Positions 1-10,947 are shown, counted from the first letter of the stretch. The stretch: 64,000 nt of DNA from Gari tellinella (GCA_922989275.2 OV277863.1:51566999-51630998), one strand, 5' to 3'. Made by a program: numbers and translations. Notes: generated by a model from the sequence alone, not told the origin.

Positions 1-282
1 AATTGAAATGTTATTAAGCGAGCCTTGGCGAGCTTCATAACTTTTCTATTCTAGAAGAGTTTGAGATCAACTTGTCTTAAACATCGACGAGTGACAGATT
101 CTTTTTCTCACATAACCAACAATTTAAGGCTATTTTTTAAAGCAATAGGCATTTTTTTTTAACCCTGGTGACGTCAAAACGCCTTTATAAATAGTGATGT
201 TATAGTGACGTCGTCATATTAATCTCACACATGTTGGAGACAAGGATATTTGTGATCGTTGTTCGCTACAGAAAACAAGGGT
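1..282 (+). repeat. Dispersed repeat, copy 1 (window-edge partial)
   Basis: Nearly the same sequence recurs at 14099-14384. Shared landmarks are GCGAGCCTTGGCGAGCTT, CTTGTCTTAAACATCGACGAG, GTGACGTCAAAACGCC and ACACATGTTGGAGA. The copy here starts inside the element because the window begins there. Confidence 0.8.
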
Positions 283-457
283 AGTGAGAAAAAAGGGTAA
301 GATGAATGGATAGTAACTTACATCTCTTTGCCTTGACGGTACCATCAGTGTTCTCTAACGAGTCAGGTGTAGACTTGTCCCCGGCAGTGTATGCATCTAG
401 TCTCTCCTGGAGGCTTTCAACCTTGTCTTGTACTGTAACACAAAGTATAATACTTAA

Positions 458-940
458 CCCATTACCCCATAACAGGTTTTTAGTCTTGAATAAAGATGAC
501 CACTTAACCCATTACCCCATAAATATGCCTTTTTATGACTCTATTTTATTCTTCTACTGAAGAAAATAGTTCCATTTTATGCAGTTATGAATTGGTACCA
601 TTTGAAAAAGTTTCTATATTCTTACAGATAGTAGCTTAAAGCAGGCTGAAAGTAAAGCAGAATGTGCCTTCAGGCTCACTCTGCTTTACTTTCAACCTAC
701 TTTAAGTGGTAAAATGTATTAAAAAAAACAGTTTATGGGGTAATATGGGTTAAAGCAGGTGGAAAGTACAGCAGAATGTGCCTTAAGACACATTCTGGTT
801 TACTACCAGCCTGCTTTAGGCTGCCATCTGCTAGGATACAGAAAATACTTCTTATGAAATATATTCATGACTGTATAAAGTGGAACTATTTTTTTCTGTG
901 GAGAAATAAATTAATGGCATAAAAAGGCGTATTTATGGGT
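458..940 (-). mobile_element. Family A MITE split by a second A copy
   Basis: The outer end CCCATTACCCCATA at 458 follows TTAA (454-457). The element resumes after the inner copy with the AAAGCAGG core at 752 and fades near 940 without a clear far end. Confidence 0.7.
508..749 (+). mobile_element. Family A MITE (TTAA-flanked), nested
   Basis: Type copy of family A: TTAA target duplications at 504-507 and 750-753, ends CCCATTACCCCATAAATA and TATGGGGTAATATGGG, and a central hairpin AGCAGGCTGAAAGTAAAGCAG with its complement. TTAA targets and CCC/GGG termini are the signature of piggyBac-type transposition. There is no coding capacity. Confidence 0.82.
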
Positions 941-1085
941 ATCAGGTGAACTCTTTCAACACCATGGACCTGTTTAAAATATACTCAATACATTTTAAAA
1001 CAGGGTAGACCTAGATGAGAGGGCTCCTATAGGAGCCTCTGATATAGCTCTGCACTGTTTGCTAATTTAGAACAGTATTTATTAA

Positions 1086-1330
1086 CCCTTTCCCTGATAG
1101 CATTGTTTCTAGTATTGAAGATATATGACTTCTTAAAGCAGGTTAAAAGTAAAGCAGAATGCGCCCTAAGGCGCATTCTGCTTTACTTTCAGCCTGCTTT
1201 AAGCTATCATGTGCTATAATATAGAAAATATTCCCTATAATACATATTCATTACTGATTAAATTGGAACTATTTTCTTCAGCGGATCAATAAATCATATC
1301 CGCTAAAAGGCGCTTCTATTGGGGAAAGGG
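1086..1330 (-). mobile_element. Family A MITE
   Basis: Flanked by TTAA at 1082-1085 and 1331-1334. Its central hairpin has a GCGCCCTAAGGCGC loop region. Its ends (CCCTTTCCCTGATAG, GGGGAAAGGG) define a subtype also seen at 3361 and 57898. Confidence 0.85.
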
Positions 1331-1334
1331 TTAA

Positions 1335-2100
1335 ACTTGTATACCTATAATTACAAGTATGACTGGTTCATATTTTGGTAACTTAAATGATCCACAAGGG
1401 AGCTTAATAACCCACAAGAGTTACTTGAAAGAGTTAAGCCCTGTACTCTATATCAGTGCATGAGGACCACTCACACATGTTTAGCGTCTGTGTTCCCTTT
1501 GTCAGGGGTTCGACGTAGTCTGGCTGTCTTTACACATGGTCTCCAGTGGTCATGGTCGTGGGGGTCCACCTTCACCATCTGCCACTGTATACGGTCATGC
1601 CTTATGGTTTCTCTCCAAGTCGTATTTGGGATAGACTTTCTTCTGACTGGCCACTATCAGATCTCTTCATGTGTCCACTGCTTCTTTCAACATGTCCAAA
1701 CCAACGTAGTCTGTTCGCCCTAAGAATAACGTCCAGGGGTTGGATGGCCAGTGTCTCCAGCAAGGTCTCTGACATACCGACACTCTGACGCAGCTGTCAT
1801 AGACTTTCCCCCTAGTGGTAATGGCTCAATGACCGATGAGGACAAACCAGGATGTAAATTTTCTGTCTCTTCGTAATAATCATACTAATGTAGCAAGTTA
1901 TATTAACTCATGACGAACGGACGGAATGGGATCACAATAGCTCATCCTGAGCCTTCATCTCAGATGAGCGTAAGATAGTGTGCCTACCATGAGTACACTG
2001 CATGGTCTTATACAAACAGTGTAGACTCAGATCACAGGGTCCTATACAGGTGCACATGGTCTGCACTGTTTTTTGATTTCCAAAATATATTGTTAAAAAC
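1335..2100. other. No gene recognised
   Basis: Unassigned sequence. 2010-2075 holds a degenerate family J palindrome (CAAACAGTGTAGACTCAGATC ... GGTCTGCACTGTTT). Reading frames are short and unconvincing. Confidence 0.4.
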
Positions 2101-2219
2101 AATCTCAAAGAGTTGAACACTGGACAATAAGCCTACTAAACTTGAAATTGGTATTATCACATAATTTGCGGTCTGGGAGTTGCATAAAGCAATTGTATAA
2201 ATATCCTAATCCACTAGTG

Positions 2220-2310
2220 GAATATCGTTTTTTGGGCTCCCGCCCAGCTTGTTCGTCCACAAGCGCTGCATGTAGCGGGATGCCAAATGACGTCATTTAC
2301 TATGACGTTA
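2220..2310 (+). repeat. Dispersed repeat with CACAAGCGCTGCATG and TGACGTCA
   Basis: The block CCACAAGCGCTGCATG, GCGGG and AAATGACGTCATTT recurs at about 32190-32245 in tetraspanin intron 1. In both places a large inverted repeat follows within 150-200 bases, suggesting one repeat family. Confidence 0.6.
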
Positions 2311-2412
2311 ACGTATTCGCGGAAAATTTATATAGCGGAGGGTCTACAAACTACGGCTTTAATCAATTTAAAAGTTGCTTAAACTTGTTATGTGACAAAT
2401 AGAATCTCACAT

Positions 2413-2533
2413 TCGTGCTCATTATTTATCATTTTTAATAAACTCGTTGACTAAAATGAATATGATGCTGGCCAAGGCTCGCGTCATATTATTTTAGTCA
2501 ACTCGTTTATTAAAAATGATAAATAATGAGCAC
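2413..2533. repeat. Inverted repeat, about 45-bp arms
   Basis: The arm GTGCTCATTATTTATCATTT at 2416 continues through TTAATAAACTCGTTGACTAAAAT and returns as the reverse complement ending ATGATAAATAATGAGCAC. The spacer includes GGCCAAGGCTCGCGTC. A hairpin-forming mobile-element core is likely. Confidence 0.8.
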
Positions 2534-2612
2534 TCATACAAGATCCTCTATTTATCCATAAGAAGTTTGCATGGGTCTATGAGGTAATTAATTAGGCAAG
2601 GGGACTAATTAA

Positions 2613-2862
2613 CCCATTACCCCATAAATAAGCCTTTTTACGCCTCTAATTTATTCCTTCACTAAAGAAAATGGTTCAAATTTATATTGTCATGAATATG
2701 TATCATAACAAATATATTCTATATCCTAGTAGATGACGTAGCTTAAAGCAGGCTGAAAATAAAGCAGAATGTGCCTTAAGGCACATTCTGCTTTACTCTC
2801 AGCCTGCTTTAAGTGGTTACCTACTTTCAAAATTAGAAATAGACTATGGGGTAATTAATGGA
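2613..2862 (+). mobile_element. Family A MITE
   Basis: TTAA at 2609-2612 and 2863-2866, with the full hairpin core. Confidence 0.85.
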
Positions 2863-2976
2863 TTAATTTACAACTTACACATCAAGTTCTCGTTGTACAT
2901 TGTCTCAAACTCCTTCTCAATTTTACCAAACAGGTCATGGAGTCTTGACCTACAAAGAAATAACACATTTAATAAA

Positions 2977-3229
2977 CCCATTACCCCATAAATATGCCTT
3001 TTTACACCTCAAAAATTCATCCCTTCACTAAAGAAAATAGTTCAAAGTGTATACATTTGTGAATATTCATGTATTACATAATTAATAGTTTCTATATCCT
3101 AGCAAATGGTAGCTTAAAGCAGGATGAAAGTAAAGTAGAATGCGCCTTAAGGCGCATTCTGCTTTACTTTCAACCTGCTTTAAGTGGTCACCTGTCTTCA
3201 AAACTAGAAACAGGCTATTGGGTAATGGG
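2977..3229 (+). mobile_element. Family A MITE
   Basis: The right target TTAA (3230-3233) is intact; the left is drifted (ATAA). The core has GCGCCTTAAGGCGC at the hairpin tip. Confidence 0.8.
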
Positions 3230-3360
3230 TTAATTAACCTTTCTTCTGCTATTAGAGTACAGTTAAACCTCTCTATTACCACTAAACTATGTTAAATACT
3301 AAGTGCTTACGACAGGTGACTTTTACTGTCACCTTGCTTTAAGCTGTCACCTGTTTTTAA

Positions 3361-3605
3361 CCCTTTACCTGATAGCCTATGTCTAGTACTTAAGATAGGT
3401 GACTACTTAAAGCAGGTTGAAAGTAAAGCAGAATGCGCCTTAAGGCGCATTCTGCTTTACTTTCAGCCTGCTTTAAGCTTCCATGTGCTAGAATACAGAA
3501 AATATTCCCATTACTATTATATTCATGACTGATTAAATAGGAACTATTTTCTTCAGCGGAGGAATAAATCATATCCGCTAAAAGGCGCTTCTATTGGGGA
3601 AAGGG
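3361..3605 (-). mobile_element. Family A MITE
   Basis: TTAA at 3357-3360 and 3606-3609. The right flank carries an extra GGGTTAA, probably a leftover end of another insertion. Confidence 0.83.
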
Positions 3606-3629
3606 TTAAAGGGTTAAACAATCAATTAG

Positions 3630-3815
3630 CCTTCTTTATAGTGGTCGTAATAGAAGATTTCTACTGTATATTGACATTTTTTGTGAAAAGCAGTATAGAC
3701 CCAGACCTGAGATACCTCCTGAAGGAGCTGTCTGATCTGGGTATGAACTGTTTTCTTATAGGTTTCTGTATCACAGTCACCTAAACTCATTCCTGTGCAA
3801 TGATCAAAATAGCTC
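3630..3815. repeat. Family J palindrome remnant
   Basis: CAGTATAGACCCAGACCTGAG ... CTGATCTGGGTATGAACTG forms a degenerate palindrome around CTCCTGAAGGAG. Confidence 0.5.
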
Positions 3816-3960
3816 ACCTTGCAAGTGAACTTAAAAAAATGTATATCTCTGGAGTAAAGTATGTGTTAAGATGCAAGCTATTTATAAAATTGAAAAAGTC
3901 ATCTTCTTTTATTGCAAACTGATACCATTGCACATGTACATGTATACTGCTGATTCATAA

Positions 3961-4214
3961 CCCTTTACCCCATAGTTATACATTTTTATGCATTTAAGTA
4001 AGTCATTCCTTCATTGAAATAAATAGCTCCAATTTATACAGTCATGAATACATTATAAGAAATATTTTCTAAAATTTCTAGCTCAATTATGTTATCTTAA
4101 AGCAGGCTAAAATTAAAGCAGAATGCACCTGAAGGTGCATTCTGCTTTAATTTTAGCCTGCTTTCAAGTGGTCACACTATCTTCAAAACTAATAACAGGC
4201 TATGGAGTAAAGGG
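3961..4214 (+). mobile_element. Family A MITE, chained to the next element
   Basis: Ends CCCTTTACCCCATAG and GGAGTAAAGGG. Its right TTAA (4215-4218) is also the left TTAA of the family B copy that follows. Confidence 0.82.
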
Positions 4215-4218
4215 TTAA

Positions 4219-4424
4219 CCCTTAGCCTGCCACTCACGACTATAGCTCCATATGCAAACAGCTTGGATCCGGATGAGACGCCGAGTAACTCGGCGCCTCA
4301 TCTGGATCCAAGCTGTTTGACATTCGGACAACATTTTCAGCAATTTTGAGCAACTTTGAAGCACTTTGAAACTTGAAGCAGATGAGAAATATAGCAGACG
4401 ACAATTTATTTGGCGGGCTAAGGG
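4219..4424 (-). mobile_element. Family B MITE (TTAA-flanked)
   Basis: Ends CCCTTAGCCTGCCACTC and GGCGGGCTAAGGG, with TTAA on both sides. The central palindrome is CAGCTTGGATCCGGATGAGA, then CGCCGAGTAACTCGGCG and its complement. It carries the GCAGACGAC box shared with families D, E and F. Confidence 0.85.
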
Positions 4425-4438
4425 TTAAGACAGTCAAT

Positions 4439-4651
4439 AAAAGGCTGCCTGCATGCTGATCGCGACTTTACTGATTTTTGCAAACAGTTTGAATCCAGAT
4501 CAGACGCCTCTTAACGCAGTATCTGATCTTAGAAATCCAAACTGTTTGACATTCGTCTTTAGGTTTCCTTACTTAAAAAAGTATAAATCTAAATCTAACA
4601 AATTTTGCAGATGACAATTTTGAAGCAGACGATATCACCACTGGTTAAGGG
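4439..4651 (-). mobile_element. Family F MITE, degenerate
   Basis: The third TTAA-type element in a row. Recognised by CTGATCGCGACTTTACTGAT, the core AACAGTTTGAATCCAGATC and GCAGACGATAT, ending GTTAAGGGTTAA. The left end has drifted. Confidence 0.65.
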
Positions 4652-4786
4652 TTAAAGGTTAACAAGCCTGTACGTCTTTCCAATCAATATCCTATTGCGT
4701 GCATACTAAACGGTATATATCATTCTATTCCTGTCACTTGCAGTCCACATTTTTTACTAAGCAGTCATTCAATGGAAATCCCATAA

Positions 4787-4979
4787 CAGGGCTCTAGATA
4801 AGAGGGAGCAAACTGAACAAATCCAACATTTTCTCACTCATTTTAGCACCAAATCCTATGGTGTTACTACTCATTAGAATTGTCTCTTTGAGACGATTCT
4901 AACGAGTAGTGACAACATAGGGTTTAAAGCAGAAATAAAGATTTTAGTTTTTGAAATACTCCCCTTATCTGGAGCCCTG
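4787..4979 (+). mobile_element. Family K MITE
   Basis: Terminal inverted repeats CAGGGCTCTAGATAAGAGG and CCTTATCTGGAGCCCTG flank a palindromic middle GTCTCTTTGAGACGATTCTA. The CAGGG ends resemble hAT-type MITEs; no clean 8-bp target duplication was seen. Confidence 0.78.
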
Positions 4980-5108
4980 CTATATATATAAGCAGTCTTT
5001 CAGACAATACTCTATGAAAAGGCCTCCTCCAATTATTTCTACAGTAAAGAGTCCCCAGAGATAGTCCCCATCTAGGAGGAAGTTTTGAACATAAACACAG
5101 TAGCTTAA

Positions 5109-5278
5109 CACATAAGCCTGTTTCTAGTATTGAAGACAGATGACCACTTAAAGCAGGTTGAAAGTAAAGCAGAATTACTTTCAGCCTGCTTCACCTATAG
5201 AGCTACCATTGGATAGAATATAGAAAATATTTCTTATGATATATATTCATGGCTGTGGTGCTTCTACGGGGGAAAGGG
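5109..5278 (-). mobile_element. Family A MITE with shortened hairpin
   Basis: TTAA at 5105-5108 and 5279-5282. The core lacks the GCGCC tip, so the hairpin is reduced. Confidence 0.72.
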
Positions 5279-5327
5279 TTAAGAGGGTGTAAGAGGTCAT
5301 GGGGTGTAACCTTAAAACATGTACATG

Positions 5328-5520
5328 CAGGGCTCCAGATAAGAGGGGGTAAACTGAACAAATCCAACTTTTTCTCACTCATTTCAGCACCAAATCCTAT
5401 GGTGTTACCACTCATTGGAATCGTCTCTTTGAGACGATTCTGATGAGTAGTGACACCATAGGGTTTAATGCAGAAATAAAGATTTTAATTTTTGAAATAC
5501 CCCCCTTATCTGGAGCCCTG
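5328..5520 (+). mobile_element. Family K MITE
   Basis: CAGGGCTCCAGATAAGAGG to CCTTATCTGGAGCCCTG. ACATGTACATG lies on both sides, compatible with a target duplication. The copy at 4787 is closely related. Confidence 0.8.
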
Positions 5521-5829
5521 ACATGTACATGTTTTCCAGCAATTTCTCCATAAAACCCTGTATTAATGTGACTACTCATTAAAATCATCCTGAAGAGACA
5601 AACCTAATGAGAAGTCACAAGACATGGTATGGTGGAATCACTAGGATTTTATCTCTTTCAACTCTAAATCGTTGGCTGAAAGTGGTCTGCAATGGTCTTC
5701 TCCATATTTACAGACAGAAACTTATGACTAGACATGTCACATCCAATCATTTTACAGTACAACCCAAGAATTATAGCCACTCAAAATAAAACTCACACAC
5801 AGTGTTAAAAGCAGGTGGCAGCATAATAT

Positions 5830-6237
5830 ACAGCAGTGCTCCAGATACTGGAGTAAAGTAAAACCTCGCTTTTGCGACCACTTAAACGAAGGCTAATTGA
5901 GTGTATAATAGACAGGTGAAAGGTTAAAGCAAGGTGACAGTGAAACAGAAAGCTCCTATAGGAGCTTTCTGTTTCACTGTCACCTTGCTTTAAGCGGTCA
6001 CCTATCGTAAACATCCTAATAATTAACATAATTTAGTGGTCGTAATAGTGAGGTTTTACTGTAATTCAAAAAGTAAAATCTTTATTTCTTCATTAAACCC
6101 TATGGTATTAATACTCATTAGAATCGTCTCTTTCAGACGATTTCAATAAGTAGTTACACCATAGGATTTGGTGCTAAGAAATGAGTGAGAAAGGGTTTGA
6201 TTTGTTCGGTTTACTCCTTCCTATCTTGATCCCTGAC
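5830..6237 (+). mobile_element. Family K MITE interrupted by a family I MITE
   Basis: The left piece CAGTGCTCCAGATACTGGAG and the right piece starting AAAAAGTAAAATCTTTATT and ending near TATCTTGATCCCTG are the halves of one K copy. The family I element at 5856-6061 sits between them. Confidence 0.65.
5856..6061 (+). mobile_element. Family I MITE (TA-flanked)
   Basis: Ends AGTAAAACCTCGCTTTTGCG and GTCGTAATAGTGAGGTTTTACTG around a long hairpin of GCAAGGTGACAGTGAAACAG, GAAAGCTCCTATAGGAGC and its complement. The ends and TA context suit a mariner-type MITE. Confidence 0.78.
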
Positions 6238-6520
6238 AAAGGAGGATTTTAGTAAAGCAAAAAAGCTACTTTTGGATCTTCCTGCTTTACAATTGATTTG
6301 TTATTATTTTACGTCGCTTTTAACAGTATTTCAGTCATATTACGACGTCCAGCTAATTACAGGTGGGGGAAGACCCCAGAAGTCAATTAAGCACCGTTTC
6401 AGACACAAATCGGCAACTGGGTAGTCTTCAACCACCGACCTTCCTGCTTTACATTCATTTTGCTTTAATCAACCATCTGTCTTTATCAATGAAAAGCAAA
6501 ACTTCACTGAAGTGGTCATA

Positions 6521-6905
6521 CAGTAAAACCTCACTATTACCACCACTTAACCCTTAGCCCGCCAAATAAATTGTCGTCTGCTATATTTCTCTTCTGCTTC
6601 AAGTTTCAAAGTGCTTCAAAGTTGCTCAAAATTGCTGAAAATGTTGTCCGAGTGTCAATCAGCTTGGATCCGGATGAGACGCCGAGTTACTCGGCGTCTC
6701 ATCCAGATCCAAGCTGTTTGCATATGGAGCTATAGTCCTGAGTGGCAGGATAAGGGTTAATTGTGTTAAATGTTAGGTGTTCAAGACACTGGTGACTGCT
6801 TAAGGCAAGGTGGCAGTAAACCAGAAAACTCCTTTAAGCTGTCACCTCTCTTTTATTCAACAAAATAGCCTTCCTTTTAGCGATCGTAGTAGAGAGATTT
6901 TACTG
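6521..6905 (+). mobile_element. Family I MITE hosting a family B copy
   Basis: CAGTAAAACCTCACTATTAC begins the element and GAGAGATTTTACTG ends it. A complete family B copy occupies 6551-6756. Confidence 0.75.
6551..6756 (+). mobile_element. Family B MITE, nested in family I
   Basis: TTAA at 6547-6550 and 6757-6760. Core AGCTTGGATCCGGATGAGAC with its complement, plus the GTCGTCTGC box. Confidence 0.88.
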
Positions 6906-7088
6906 TTATAGTGGATAGTTAGTGTGCAAATGTAATGTCTATGAGATATTAGTCTCTTGTTCACCTTCATTACCACTACATGGTTGAACATGTAGCGATA
7001 TTTCTGTAATCAATTTACCTAAAATTTAAGTTTGACAAATAAAAGCAGCTGACAATTTTTTGACCTATTTATGCTGAAAGTCTATTAA

Positions 7089-7309
7089 CCCATTACCCCA
7101 TAAATATGCCTTTAAACGCCTTCAATTTATTCCTCCACTGAAGAAAACAGTTCCAAATTATGTAACATGAGAAATATTTTAACACATGGTAGCTTAAAGC
7201 AGGCTGAAAGTAAAGCAGAATGCACCTAAAGGTGCATTCTGCTTTACTTTCAACCTGATTTAAGTAATCACTTATTTTCAAAACTAGAAACAGGCTATGT
7301 GGTAATGGG
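7089..7309 (+). mobile_element. Family A MITE
   Basis: Left TTAA 7085-7088; the right end GGTAATGGG is followed by a drifted TTAT. Confidence 0.8.
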
Positions 7310-7317
7310 TTATGGGG

Positions 7318-7398
7318 ACATTGGCAAACAGAAAAGACACCGATGAGATGCCGTAAGTAACCCGGCATCTCATCATGCAGGCTCTGCACTGTTTGCTA
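7318..7398. repeat. Short palindrome of the J/core type
   Basis: GATGAGATGCCG-TAAGTAACC-CGGCATCTCATC is flanked by AAACAG and CTGTTTG, a reduced form of the shared core. Confidence 0.55.
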
Positions 7399-7528
7399 TA
7401 TGATATCATATGAAATGTTCTGTGTGTGCTGTATGGAAAAACATTGCATTGTCCTTAGATTACCCTCATATATCTAATGAAATAGTCCAGCAAGCACATA
7501 ATGAGAGTTCCGGGCATAAATGATTTAA

Positions 7529-7784
7529 CCCATTACCCCATAGCCTGTTTCTAGATTTGAAGATAGGTGACCACTTAAAGCAGGTTGAAAGTAAAGCAGA
7601 ATGCGCCTTATGGCGCATTCTGCTTTACTTTCAGCCTGCTTTAAGCTATCATCTGCTAGAATTTAGAAAATATTTCTTATGACACATATACATGACATAT
7701 ACATGACTGTATAAATTGGAGCTATTTTCTTGAGTGGATCAATAAAAATTGAGGCGTAAAAAGGCGTATTTATGGGGTTATGGG
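7529..7784 (-). mobile_element. Family A MITE
   Basis: TTAA at 7525-7528 and 7785-7788, full hairpin. It carries a short duplication, ACATATACATGAC, beside the hairpin. Confidence 0.84.
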
Positions 7785-8356
7785 TTAAATCAGATGATAT
7801 CATGGAATGGATGAAGAGGTTCCTATGCATCAATAAAGACTACTATTTCAATCTCATTCTCCCATGTTCCTCCAATCAGCAAATTTTCTATCACCCTTTA
7901 AGAGCGACATTGGCATTTGCATGCAAAATTTAACAGCTGAGATCAGCTGTTCTGCGACAGACAGTAAAACTGTTTTCACTGCACGGAAAATCAATTGCAG
8001 CCCAAAACAGAAACAATATACTCTAATACAGTTATGCCTAAAAACAATCAAACCCTTAAAACCTGAGGGTCTCTTAAAACCAAACAAGTTTCTTTGTTCC
8101 CGCTGGTTTCCAATACTTCAAGGAACCGATATACAGAGCTCAATGGAGAGGTGGCTGCTTATGCATGACAAAAGGAATGCAGAAAGCTCTATCAGAATCT
8201 TTCTGCATTACTCAAGAATCTGGAAATCTCTTTTTTTGTTTTTCAAATTGTTCTGCGTACAGTGCTCGCTCCCTACAACGGCCCTCCCAACAACGACTCT
8301 CTCCTTCTAACGACCCTTGCCGCAGTTCCCTAAACAAGACAATTATGTCTCTTTTA

Positions 8357-9431
8357 CAGTGCAGAATCTGTTATTCTTTCCCGTTTAAGGCCTTTCGCTA
8401 ACGGAAGTCGGTCTTGCGGGTGAGCGGATATGCGTCTGGACGACACAGACTTTTTTCGTACGTGTTTATACTAGAAAATTTATATAAAGGAAACGTTGAT
8501 ATAAATTAGTATAATCCTTCATAGCGCAGTTAGTATAGTGGTTGACTATAGTGGTTGACTAGCAATCCAAAGGTCATAGGTTCGAGACCCATCCGATCCA
8601 AATATATTTTTTTTAGTGTCCGATTTATTGACTTGTCAATCCATAACGCAGTAATCAAGAGACATGTTTTGTTTAGTCTTCGTTGATTAGTACTAGTGAT
8701 GTTTACGGTCCAAGTATATGTCCACTTACCTGTACGTTTTAGTTTAATGACTTACAAGTCAATTAAATCGGTATACATGTAAACGATTTGATCGAACTAT
8801 AAAGCCACACCTTGAAGCTTATCAATACGCTAACCTTTTCAAGATCGATATTGCCCATTATAATTATGTTCAAACAATATAATAAACCTTGTATGCAAGT
8901 CCATGAATAAATAATAATGCATTTTAATGACAAAGTTTTAATTCTAAGGTAGGTAACTGTATCTAAACAACAAACATCCGACATTTTAATAAGAAAATAT
9001 GTTATTACAACAAATCCTGACTGTAATATTTTCTAATTTTTTCAGACTGACTAGTTCATCAACCATATATTTGAATAAAATGAAAACAAATATACATTGA
9101 ATGAGTCATTTTTTTGTAATTCAATTTTTTAGCATTTTGCAAAATTTAAATAGCTGATAACATCTTTCTGAACACCTTTATTCAAAATGTTTTTAGCTTT
9201 TCTTGTAATGAATGTTGTGGACTACTTATTGGGCGAGAATTATAGTCATTAGCTTTATTCATTTTTAAGAAAAATAAAATCATCAAAATTCTAGGTTTTT
9301 GTCAGAAAAAAGACCTTAAAGACAAACCACACGATAAATTCTTGTTTATCTTGGTGGCAAACAGTTTGGACTGCAAATAATAGTTTTAGCGTAAACGCGT
9401 TTATTGGGAAAGAAAAACAGATTCTCCACTG
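8357..9431 (+). mobile_element. Family C MITE, core deleted and itself interrupted
   Basis: Ends CAGTGCAGAATCTGTTATTC and AACAGATTCTCCACTG; TA at 8355-8356 and 9432-9433. About 0.9 kb of other sequence (8400-9310), including a tRNA-like block, lies inside. The central palindrome is reduced to ACAGTTTGGACTGCAAATAA. Confidence 0.72.
8524..8602 (+). repeat. tRNA-derived sequence (pseudo-tRNA or SINE head)
   Basis: An A-box-like TAGCGCAGTTAGTATAGTGG and a B-box GGTTCGAGACC are present. The stretch TATAGTGGTTGAC is duplicated and the acceptor stem does not pair, so this is not a working tRNA gene. Confidence 0.6.
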
Positions 9432-9985
9432 TACTGCTGCAATATCCCTTGCTTAAAAATGTTGTTTGCTGTTTTTCTCATGGTGACATAACGGGCATTT
9501 TGACAGAAAATAAATTAATGACGAGCGACAAACATCTTGAATCCAGATCAGACGCCGCGTGACGCGGCGTCTGATCTGAATTCAAGCTGTTTGCAAATGT
9601 AAGCCAATTTCCCTCCCTACAACAACTCCCTCCAACCAACACACAAAATTGTTGTCTCCCATTGGGTGTTGTTGTAGACAGGGAGTACTGTACTTCACAG
9701 TCCTTAGAATACAACCCCATCAAGGTTCTAAATGATAATAATTCTTACCTGAATGCCCGCGGCAGCGCAGATGTTTCCGTATCGGAGTCATAGCGACTCC
9801 CTGACATGGTGCCGGTAGCTCCGGACTGCCTTGTCGACTGCTGTGTGTGTCCCTTACTCTTTGATTTGTTTACACTGTCAACTGGCATGGTTACCACCTG
9901 ATGATGGCTGCCAGCTGATCAATCTACTGCACCACGGACACACTCTATTACACCGGCAACAATTATCTGCAATTATTGGAAATTG

Positions 9986-10140
9986 TATACAGTTAAACCT
10001 CTCTTCAACGACAATCAAATTTCAGCCGAAATATTGGTGTTTTAAGTCGAGCAGAAGCTTAATGCAGGACAAAAGTAATGCAGAAAGCTCCTTTAGGAGC
10101 TTTCTGCATTACTTTTGTCCAGCATTAAACTGCACCCAGC
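9986..10140 (+). mobile_element. Half of a family I-like MITE
   Basis: CAGTTAAACCTCTCTTCAACG leads to the hairpin ATGCAGGACAAAAGTAATGC, AGAAAGCTCCTTTAGG and its complement. The far end is missing. Confidence 0.6.
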
Positions 10141-10288
10141 ATATATGTATCCAAATGCAGTATTTCTGTCATGTTCCATACATAATTATAGTTCTGTGTG
10201 AAATATTTAGAGAGAGAGAAATGAAAATAACCCACAGCCACAGCCAGGCCTGAAAGTGATAGGTAGCTGCTAAGGGAGCCATATATTA

Positions 10289-10508
10289 ATTGGCCTCAAC
10301 TCTTTGCATGCTGGGTATGTTTTTCGTCTGCAACAACTGTCGTCTGCTTCTGTTCTAAAAATAGAATTTTCTTTTCAAAACATGGTCAGAAAACGTGTCA
10401 AACAGTTTGTACCCTGATGAAATGGAGTGTTAATTTTGAGGTGTCTCATCTATATTCAAACTGTTTGCACAGATAATCAAATTTCAGTTGCTAGCATGCA
10501 AAGAGTTA
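10289..10508 (+). mobile_element. Palindromic MITE with AACTCTTTGCATGCT ends
   Basis: AACTCTTTGCATGCTGG at the left and CTAGCATGCAAAGAGTT at the right enclose GTCGTCTGC and the half-palindromes GTCAAACAGTTTG ... CAAACTGTTTGC. A further family with the shared internal parts but new ends. Confidence 0.65.
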
Positions 10509-10593
10509 GTCACAGAATTACTACACAATTGCTACATGTATATCATTTAGAAACGAGAAGTTATAGTGCTGATGGTTATAAAGGAAAGAGTTT

Positions 10594-10828
10594 TATACCT
10601 GTTGCCCCATAGATACATATTTTATGTTCGATTTATTCAGTCATGAATTTATGTATCATAAGTAATAACTAAATCTATATTCTAGCAGATGGAAGCTTAA
10701 TTCAAAGCAGGCTGAAAGTAAAGCAGACTGCTTCATAAGAACCATTCTGCTTTACTTTCAGCCTGCTTTAAGCAACCATCCTACTGAAAACAAGTAATAC
10801 TGAAAACAAGCTGTATTTAAGAAAGGGT
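10594..10828 (+). mobile_element. Family A MITE, degenerate
   Basis: Recognised by TGTTGCCCCATAGATACAT, the AAGCAGGCTGAAAGTAAAGC hairpin and GAAAGGGTTAA at its right end. Confidence 0.65.
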
Positions 10829-10947
10829 TAAGACATCTAGAAGAACTCTGAATTATACAAGTGATAAGAAAATCCTGAATTGCAATACTAAATTTCTCTG
10901 TGCATGCATCTTAAAATAGAAACTAGAATGTGTTTTTGAGAAAAATG

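Larger units (their letters stand above)
8260..9690 (-). mobile_element. Family D MITE split by later insertions
   Basis: CAGTGCTCGCTCCCTACAACG (8260) and the far part 9434-9690, ending ACAGGGAGTACTG, are one family D element with TA on both sides (8258-8259, 9691-9692). It has the GATCAGACGCCGCGTGACGC core. It is broken at a TA by the C copy at 8357-9431. Confidence 0.78.

Noticed and set aside
7864..8310. 148-codon open frame
   Set aside because: Runs into the CAGTGCTCGCTCC end of a family D MITE; no motif; no splice-supported model.
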